This document shows, in pieces, positions 57,001 through 64,000 of a stretch of DNA of 64,000 nucleotides. A program made the translations under genes and the position numbers. The stretch is from Turbatrix aceti (lineage: Eukaryota; Nematoda; Chromadorea; Rhabditida; Panagrolaimidae). How positions within the stretch are numbered: position 1 is the stretch's first letter; each line of letters begins with the position of its first letter. The notes below the pieces were generated by a model. That model saw nothing but the letters and a program-made list of their open reading frames with translations, did not search any database and was not told the DNA's origin. The stretch spans positions 2,256,718 through 2,320,717 of the forward strand of contig OZ017768.1 in NCBI GenBank assembly GCA_963969345.1. The letters are read 5' to 3'.

Positions 57001-59546
57001 ACACTTCTTCGAGGCTGTTGACGTTGATGCCGAAGGTGTCGATCATGAGCTTTTCCTTGTTTTCCTCCAGTACGGTAAAGATTCTTGGAAGCGAACGTTG
57101 TACATTTGGGGGTAGGTGGATTGTAAACTGCAGGCCAACCGAGCCGTTTATTGCTGCCTCACTGTGCTCCCTCTTTACCAGGTCCAGGATTTTGTTAGCC
57201 AAAGTGTTGGCTTCCACGGAGCTCATTTTTTGGTTGGAAAACACGATCGTGAGTACAAAGCCGGTAGAGTACTTGCTTTTTAGGAAATCAATGGATCCGC
57301 TGCACATGATTTCGCCTTTGGAGAGAATAATGACGCGATCTGCGACGCTTTCGGCTTCGTCCATGTAATGAGTTGTTATGAGAACGGTTCGGCCTTCCTG
57401 GAGGCCTTCGATAATGCCAATCATGCTGTGCCGTGCCATTGGATCCATGCCAGCCGTGGGTTCGTCGAGAAGAACGATCTTTGAGCCTCCGATGATGGCC
57501 ATGCCGACGCAAAGCTTGCGTTTCTGTCCGCCTGATAGGTTTTTTGCGTAAACCTTTTCAGAACCCTGAAGTCCGACCGCCTTGATAATTTCGTCGCTTT
57601 CTTCGCGCGTGACATTGTGGCCAGTTTTGAGAGTGCCGTAGAAGTGAAGGTGCTCACGAACGGTTAGTCGAGGGAAAATCGGATCCCACTGGGGACAGTA
57701 GCCGACGCTTTCATCTGCGTCAACCGTAATCTCGCCAGACGTCGGTTTGTAGAGACCCGTCAGACATCCGAAAAGCGTACTCTTGCCGGCACCATTGTGT
57801 CCGAGAAGTCCGGTCACTTGGTTTTTGAGGGCAACAAAAGACACATGATTGACGGCCACTTCGCCATTGCTCCATCGTTTGCAAACGTTTTTGGCTGCGA
57901 TACCGGGCTTTGCAGACGGCGGGACTGGTTCTTCGTTCTGGCTGTTTTTCTTGTCAGACGATTCTTCTTCCGAAGGCATGTAAACTTTTTTGTGGAAACC
58001 CTATAAAATTTGTGGAATTCGCAATCGAAAAAAAACGTAAAATATTACCAAGAAAAACAGCGGATGAAGCTTCTGCGTGTTATCCACCGGAAAGACGTAA
58101 TCCAGGTAATACGTCAATAAAACGATAATCAGAATGTGCCATACCAGCGCAATATATGCCGGTCCAATTGGAATGTAGAAATTGAAATCAGAAAAATAGT
58201 GCATTGGTAGGTCTAAAAAAGTTATTTTATATAAAATGTAAGAACATACGTACTAAAAAAACTTACTGTAAGACGCCATGATGTTTAAATTGAAATTAAT
58301 GACTTTGAGAGCATAAATTGGAAAAATGAACATCAAAGCGGTTGTTGGGACAATATCATATGAACCAAACGGCACAAGGAGTATCATTACTAACTGTGCC
58401 ATCATAAGAAGGATGAAGACGAGTACAGCATAGGTTGACCGGCCAAAGATGGTTGAAATCATAAGTCCCATATACATCGTGTAGTGAGCAAACAACAGCA
58501 ATGCGACAAACATAGCCGGACCAACACCCTAAAAAACAAACGGATTAGAACTATTTTTTCGATAATATTTTTTTTACCTCTAAGCTTATAATAAAGAATC
58601 CCAAAAGGACGCTGACAAACCACACCTGAACGGTAGCAACGAAGAAATAGCAACTGTAGTAGCAGTAGCGGGGAAGACCCATGATTATCATGTATCCGTG
58701 AATGCTGTTTTCCTTTTCTTGCATTGTCTTGGTTATTAAAAATATAGCCAACAAAAATATTAAAAGAAAATAAAGCGCTTGAAAGAGAATTGTAATGTCT
58801 ATGTTATGAGTATTGAGTTGAACCATGATGGCATCCAGCGTATAGTATTCTTCCAAATACTTGTCGGTGTTGTTTAAGTAGTCGAGGGATGATTTGTAGG
58901 CCTCTTTGTACTGATCATCTAAATAAAATGATTGATCTGCAAAATAGTTCTTGCCATATTTCAAATCAGTATCTTCTGGAATCAGCAGATTGAGAATATA
59001 TTCCGTTTTTGTCGTGTGCACATCAGAATGTGCTTTGGTCGAGTTTTCATTGCAGAAGACATCACTTGAACATCTCAGTTTGAAAACATCCGATTTGATC
59101 TTTGTCAACGGATCAACTGCATCCAGCGCCTTACGCACATCTTTAATCATGCCAAGTACAAACCGATTTGCGCCAAAGAAAGAGAGAAAACATATAATTA
59201 TTAGTACCAATTCAACAGTCAGTATTATAGGATATCGATAGGTTAGCTTGAGTTCCTTTTTGACAAATAATTTAATCAATCCAGGCATAGAGATCCGAGC
59301 ATGCTTGGCGTGGCTTAAGTCGTCCGTACTGGAACGCTGCGGTGACGACGATTTCTTGTCCTGCGGCTTGTCATCCGACTTGTCCAGCGGCTTGTCCTGC
59401 GGCTTGCCCTGCGGCTTGTTTTTGAGCTTATTTGATTCATCAAGCTTGTTGGAAACCTTGTTTGCCGTTTTATCCGACATCGACGCTTCGCCTTGAGCAT
59501 TTGGTCCCATTGGCGCGCCGCCGTCGTCATTGGGACCTTTGAACAT
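54091..59546 (-). CDS. Full-length ABCA-subfamily ABC transporter
   Basis: ABCA transporters move lipids at cell or organelle membranes. Eight exons: 59546-58578, 58528-58267, 58212-58049, 58000-56914, 56863-56372, 55989-55493, 55439-55188 and 55143-54091; all phases fit, giving 1591 aa with the layout TMD1-NBD1-TMD2-NBD2. NBD1: Walker A GHNGAGKST (about 532-540), Q-loop CPQWDP, signature LSGGQ (620-624), Walker B IVLLDEPTAGMD, H-loop TTHYMDE. NBD2: Walker A GANGAGKST (1309-1317), a variant signature CSGGE (1404-1408), Walker B IIMLDEPTAGID, SSHSMEE. TMD1 shows the family's KENSIHGYMIIMGL turn. The two extracellular domains are short for ABCA. An unusual N-terminal extension of about 100 residues, rich in Lys/Pro/Asp (KPQDKPLDKSDDKPQDKK), precedes the first membrane span. 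The last intron-poor exon carries NBD2. Confidence 0.92.
56020..56110. repeat. Fragment of the AACTTCGA repeat element in an ABCA intron
   Basis: ggtttggtgacactacttcg at 56020-56040, followed by three spaced cacttcgattg/gacttcgattg units, matches the inverted right end of the repeat element at 61170-61545 (read as ggtttagtgacactacttca on the other strand). It lies in the 382-bp fifth intron, the longest of the ABCA gene. Confidence 0.65.
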
Positions 59547-59985
59547 CGCCTCGTCTCCAGCAGTCGGATCAGTCAGTTGATGCGTGCAATGCCAGTGACA
59601 ACGCCAGCTCAGTAAGTAGTAAGTACAGATGCAACAATCGCGTCTAGATGACTGATATATCGCATTTTTTTAATCAGCGATGGATCAATGCTAATTTTTT
59701 TTACGACACAGGATGGTGCTGTTGTATGACATGATATATGTGTGTACGAGACAGAATAACAAATGAAAAAAAATGTGATAGTGAAGTTTCTATAGGAATT
59801 GTCCCATGAGACAGTATATTTTCGGGGCTATTTCATTTTACGTCTAAAAAAATGATAAAAGAAAGGCAGGCAGGGGGATAAAAATTAGCAAAAAGAAATT
59901 AACCTAATCACATCACTTTATTTATTGGGGAATTATTTTTGCGATGGAAATCCTGGCACAACTCAGGGGGGAATTTCCTCTTCGC
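59547..59985. other. Upstream region of the ABCA gene
   Basis: Presumed promoter region of the ABCA gene. No convincing TATA box, exon or repeat seen. Confidence 0.4.
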
Positions 59986-59989
59986 GACC

Positions 59990-60112
59990 CTGGAACGTCC
60001 ATCGTTTGCCGCCGAGGGGATATCCCGATTACTTTCTTCAGCCGTCTTTGTTCCTAGCACGAAAACTTACCGCTTCATTTTGGAGTTTGTACTAAAGCTC
60101 GATCGTAAGTAA
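59990..60112 (+). pseudogene. Fragment of a glycogenin-like GT8 gene
   Basis: Aligns with 53058-53190 of the third GT8 gene: gatatcccgattacttt-ttc, gctgtctttg, ttccta-gcacgaaaactta, cattttgga-ttt and aaagctcgatc are shared. Frameshifts are present (a deletion of about 6 bp after gtctttg and others) and nothing upstream or downstream of this segment survives. It is closest to the DxD-retaining gene. Confidence 0.8.
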
Positions 60113-60294
60113 GAACACATACCGCGTTTTTCTTTATTTTTTTTGACCAAAAAGTACAATTTTCAAACTCTTTTGTGCTAAATATTTATTCAGTTATTTT
60201 ACACGCGACAACATTTCAACAAATTTTGATATTTTTATTACTCTTAAAAAATGTTTATTACTCATCACAAAAGGTCATCAGAACTTTACATTCT

Positions 60295-60736
60295 CTACCA
60301 CAAGGTTATCTTAACGCCGCTGCCAAAGAAAGAAAACTCAGTGGTGCGTCCAATGGTAACACCGGTGCCAAGAATTTTTGCACCAATGGCAAAATTCTCG
60401 TCAAAACGCGCCTTGACTCCGGTATCGATACCAAAGCCGAGGTTTCCACTGACGGGGCCAACGTTCCCGCTTACAACGCTGCCATTTGCACGAAAGCCTG
60501 CTTCGATGCCGTTTTCCATTCGTGTCGTGGTTCCGAGTTCACCGGTCAACACCTGAGCGTTCACTTCAACCGGGCCGTCGGTCAGCTTTGCATCTAACAG
60601 TTTAGCCACGAGGTTGGTGTGAAATCCATTTTCGAAATCCTGAAAAAAGTTTGTATTTAATTAAGAATAAATAATTTTGCTCTACCGTTTCGTGGTCGAA
60701 GGTGGCGATGTTGAGATCTTCGTCGTCACGGGGCAT
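60295..60736 (-). CDS. Small beta-rich protein of unknown family
   Basis: Two exons, 60736-60686 and 60639-60295 (46-bp intron), 131 aa, starting MPRDDEDLNIATFDHET. I do not recognise a named domain. The sequence alternates Gly and hydrophobic residues (GIEAGFRANGSVVSGNVGPV, then GFGIDTGVKARFDENFAIGA) and ends GTGVTIGRTTEFSF plus GVKITLW, which suggests repeated beta-strands in a compact sheet or barrel. No signal peptide or membrane helix. Both splice sites are canonical and in phase, so it is probably a real gene. Confidence 0.65.
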
Positions 60737-61169
60737 ATTCGCGGATCAGCAAATGGTGGATGAAAATTGCAGTCAATAAAGCAAAGAGACGTTGGACAAT
60801 CAAACAGGGTTAAACGTTGTTTTATCACTACATGAACAAAAATGTGCTGGTATTTATACTCATACCGGTCGGAACACACTTGTTTATGTACCAAGGATAT
60901 CGAAATTGAGTACACAAAGCTTTTTATTTGTCAAAAAATTTAAGGTTATTTTCTGTGTTTTTTTAAAAAGCAAGGTACCTGGCTCGAAACAAATTGGATG
61001 CGAAAAAACGTAACATTGAATTGAAAAAAAATTACGTTAACAAAACAACATTTTTAATGAGCAGTCTTTTGTTAAAAATATACATAACCAACAATCTTCC
61101 ATTCTCAATATTTAAAAAAAACATGAAACAATAAAAAAAAATATGATCATTTAAAAAAATTTTAAAGTA
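60737..61169. other. Intergenic, no gene seen
   Basis: Upstream region of the small beta-rich protein gene. AT-rich, no recognisable exon. Confidence 0.4.
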
Positions 61170-61545
61170 GTATGTGGTACTATAGTATACTTTGAATTTT
61201 GTAACTTCGATTTCTGCAACTTCGATTATTACAACTTCGTGCAACTTTTTTCATAACTTCGATTTTGACAACTAACTGCGGTTTTTGTAATTGAATAAAT
61301 ATAACGTATTTTTGTCATAATGCTGATAAAATCGTTTGAAAGTGTTTTTCGTGTCCTCTGGCAAAGTCTGGCTACGCCGCACCCGAAAGAAAGCCCCGTT
61401 TACGTCAGTTTTTTAATATTGGGAAAATCGAAGTTAGCTGCAAAAATCGAAGTCATGAAAAAATTGCAAAAATCGAAGTTGTAAAAATCGAAGTTGCAAA
61501 AAACGAAGTGGCAAAATTTGAAGTAGTGTCACTAAACCTATTTTG
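61170..61545. repeat. Foldback element built from AACTTCGA units
   Basis: Left part (61190-61280) has units of (t/g)caacttcgattt; the right part (61425-61535) has the reverse complement aaaatcgaagttg repeated at least six times. A non-repetitive centre of about 140 bp lies between. The arms can pair through most of their length. The right end matches a fragment in an ABCA intron at 56020, so this is a dispersed family. Confidence 0.7.
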
Positions 61546-61552
61546 TGCATGC

Positions 61553-61585
61553 AATGTCAATGTCAATGCAGGTGACATTGACATT
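61553..61585. repeat. Perfect 13-bp hairpin
   Basis: AATGTCAATGTCA (61553-61565) and TGACATTGACATT (61573-61585) are exact reverse complements with a 7-nt loop. It lies 8 bp beyond the foldback element. Confidence 0.8.
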
Positions 61586-61808
61586 TTCGCCGTGTTCAAT
61601 CGATTTCGGATGATGTGTAGCTGGTTCTAGATTCTGGGCATTAAGCGCCGGCAGCTCTAATAAATGCGGCTTTATGAAACTTCTTTATTCAACGCAACAT
61701 TTGTCAACAGAAAAAAAGGGACAAAAAATTTCGATTAAAATTTTTTCGAAAGTGTGTCTGTCCGATTAAGCATAGAAGAACGTCTCAAATTGATCGGGCG
61801 TCCCGCAG

Positions 61809-62888
61809 TTAGTCAAAAAATCCATGAGCTTTTCCCTCGTTAAAAGCATTGTCGATGAAATTCGGGTTCTCTTCCCTGAATTTGTTCCACTGACCTGGAG
61901 GCATGAGTTGGGTCAGAAAATCATCCAGAAAAAGCATCGACTGAAAAAATAAAACTTTTAAAATTGTATTTAACAAAATTAAAAAAATATAATACTCACG
62001 TGACGGAACGTCTCCTTATCGTCCTCATCTTTGTAGTCTTTTTTCTTCTCGGAATCGTTTTCGTCGTCCGAGTCAGAGTCAGAATTTTCTTCGAGGCTAG
62101 AAACAAAATATATGTATTTATTTTTATTAAAATATACATTTATTTCCAATCTTTAAGAAACTCACCATATAAATGGAAAATTTTTCCCGAACTTTGGAAA
62201 AACTGTTTTTATGAGCGGCCGTAACTTCGGGATTTTGCTGGTAGGTAATCCATGGCACTCTGACTTTTGGGGACAAATTTATAATCTTAGGCTCCACATC
62301 GGTAGGATTGTACGCAATCGTTGACAAGTTGTATGCAACAGAAAGTCGATTTGTTGCTGGCATGTTGGACCAGTTGCTGAAGTAAGCATTCAGAATGCCT
62401 TGATCCCCATTGACAAAGGGTTCGCGGCTGAGAGCAAGATCAAGGAGGCTACGGTAAGTCTCCATGCTGGGGGCAAAGACAAATACACTGGTATCAAAGG
62501 TGTCAGGCCAGCCGACATCCGGAGCAGCGGAAAAAGCAGGATGAGAGAAAAGCTCATCCGAATCATAGACCATCACGCACTTTGGATCGATGAACACGGC
62601 TTTGGAGTACTGGACGAGTCGGAAGCACTGCAGCTTGGTGAATGGAGTGAACAAATCAGGGCGTTCGACCAGAAGTTGGTTGTCGGGGTCGCTGTGATCG
62701 AGGACGTCGACGAGGGTTGTGTCGGCAAAAATGAATTTTATTTCCGCGACAAGTCTATCGCTTACACTGGGCGTGTAGAGGAGGTGAACCTTGTGGGATG
62801 TGTCGTTTTCATGGATGTAGCTTGCCAGTTGTAAGGCGTACAGCGCGGTTTCGTTGTTCTTGGCTAACGTCACCCAGGCAGTCGACAT
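61809..62888 (-). CDS. Glycogenin-like GT8 gene, possibly damaged
   Basis: Exon 1 (62888-62166, 241 codons) is an intact GT8 fold: MSTAWVTLAKNNETALYAL, DSDELFSHPAFSAAPDVGWP, NGDQGILNAYF. DxD is replaced by I-D-P-K and the metal-ligand His is absent. Exon 2 (62096-62000) encodes the acidic linker EENSDSDSDDENDSEKKKD as in the paralogues, and exon 3 (61940-61809) the C-terminal helix FLTQLMPPGQW. But with the visible donor (ATG|GTGAGT) and the only acceptor (TTTCTAG|CC), exon 2 is read out of frame and stops after five codons; its coding frame needs two extra bases at the junction. Exon 3 also stops at GFFD while another frame continues as MDFLTNCGTPDQFETFFYA. Either the gene encodes a truncated 246-aa protein or it is decaying. 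Confidence 0.6.
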
Positions 62889-64000
62889 CTCGGCGAAGAG
62901 ACAGAAAACAAAATGCAGTGTTTGTGATAATTTTTTTCATTGCAAAATGCTTATGCAAATGTGAAATTATCATTTTTACGTTACAAAATTTGAATTTTGT
63001 TATGTTGATGAAAAAAATTCGTTTGTTCTATTCTGTAAAAACACTTTACACGTCATGAAATTTAAAAAAAATTCACCTACTACAAAATTTATTTTAACAA
63101 TAATCTTGCGCGTATAAATTTGATCATAGTATACCTGTCGTATTTTTGTCATACATACAAGATTGAGGGCAAAAATAAAAATGGCAACGTCACAATACGA
63201 CGGATTAAATAAATTCGCTGCAATGATAATTCATTATGTAATTTATTTTCGAACTAAAAAAAATTGAAGTTTGTTTTGTTAAAACGAAAACTGTATGGGT
63301 TTCTAATTTTCAAAAAATTTTGGCCAGGATAAAATCTTACCAAATTATAAAGCATGATGCATAATCATGTTGAGCCCAAATGTTAACTGTCAGACATGCA
63401 CTAAGCTCTCAAATATTTTGTACAAATAGCAATACAATAGTATCGAAAAACTGCATTGATTAATTTGGGTTTAAAAACGGTAAAAATATTTATTATTATG
63501 CATATATTAATAATAATCAATCCATACAAAAATATATAAATAAAATATATAATACAGCAAGTCGAATTAAAGTTCACCAGCCAATGTGAGAAAAAAAGTC
63601 GGTGTTTTGCAGCAATGCTTCTTTCGCTCTGCTTGTTGTATGTGTGATACGAGGGCGCGCCCTGTATTGTCACAATGACAAAAAGAAAATATTTTCTTTG
63701 TAATCAAAGTAAAAAAAATATTTTTTGCTGTCTCGTACAACAATGAGTAGCGAAATATTGCTGATATGTATGAGTCAGTCGCGACGGTCTTTTGAAAAAA
63801 AGTGTAACGTCAAAATCCTGATCAGTGTGTGCGTTACTCAACGCATGAGTTGTCAAATTTTTGCAATTTTGGCAAATATATTTTTTTTTTCATTTCAGTT
63901 CGTGTAAAGTTTTTTAATTTGAAATAAAAAATCCTACTGGGGTTGCTGTTCTGCTGCAAAACCATAACTGTTGATGTTTTACTTTTCCATAGTTTATTTA
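62889..64000. other. AT-rich right flank, no gene seen
   Basis: Upstream region of the fourth GT8 gene. Simple AT-rich sequence near 63480-63560; no credible exon, RNA gene or element end. Confidence 0.45.

Noticed and set aside
1..64000. tRNA or rRNA genes, CRISPR arrays
   Set aside because: No cloverleaf with a B-box-like GGTTCGANNCC, no rRNA-like conserved blocks and no spaced identical repeats were found by eye.

Overview
The window is nuclear DNA of a small-genome animal. It is AT-rich. Genes are split by short GT-AG introns, mostly 45-70 bp. It carries metazoan genes (an NPY/NPF-type neuropeptide receptor, an ABCA transporter, VPS41, a UVRAG-like protein, saposin-like peptides) and several classes of DNA transposon. 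The paired saposin-like peptides and 3' splice sites lying directly upstream of several start codons would suit a nematode or a related animal, but the sequence alone does not settle the phylum.

Layout. 1-0.66 kb: end of a decayed Tc1/mariner-like element. 0.72-4.46 kb: arm A of a long inverted duplication, with a small membrane-protein gene, its decayed tandem copy, and a five-exon gene of unknown family. 5.56-7.24 kb: remnants of VPS41 and UVRAG exons, split by a 1.37-kb foldback transposon inserted at TTAA. 7.5-17.9 kb: three co-oriented minus-strand genes, VPS41, a UVRAG-like gene and a GPCR with a very long tail. 17.9-38.0 kb: a 20-kb stretch without a credible gene. 38.1-38.8 kb: a Ser/Pro/Lys repeat protein. 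39.7-43.2 kb: arm B of the inverted duplication. 44.1-47.1 kb: nested transposons, including a clear non-autonomous hAT with an 8-bp target duplication. 47.2-53.7 kb: three glycogenin-like GT8 genes, two tandem saposin-like genes, and a second copy of the transposon family found at 44.5 kb. 54.1-59.5 kb: a full ABCA transporter. 59.99-62.9 kb: a GT8 pseudogene fragment, a small orphan gene, a foldback repeat and a fourth GT8 gene that looks damaged.

How the genes relate. VPS41 (HOPS tethering complex) and UVRAG (class III PI3-kinase complex, HOPS partner) act in the same endolysosomal/autophagy pathway and are adjacent, 256 bp apart, on one strand. The GT8 genes are a local family expansion. 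Only one of the four intact first exons keeps the DxD metal site, and none keeps both DxD and the DQGxLN motif. The most unexplained feature is a strand-polar 5-mer, CAGTT. It is strongly over-represented on the plus strand from the left end to about 37 kb, inside and outside genes and regardless of gene direction, and becomes scarce to the right. It is reversed in the inverted arm B. Counts were made by eye.
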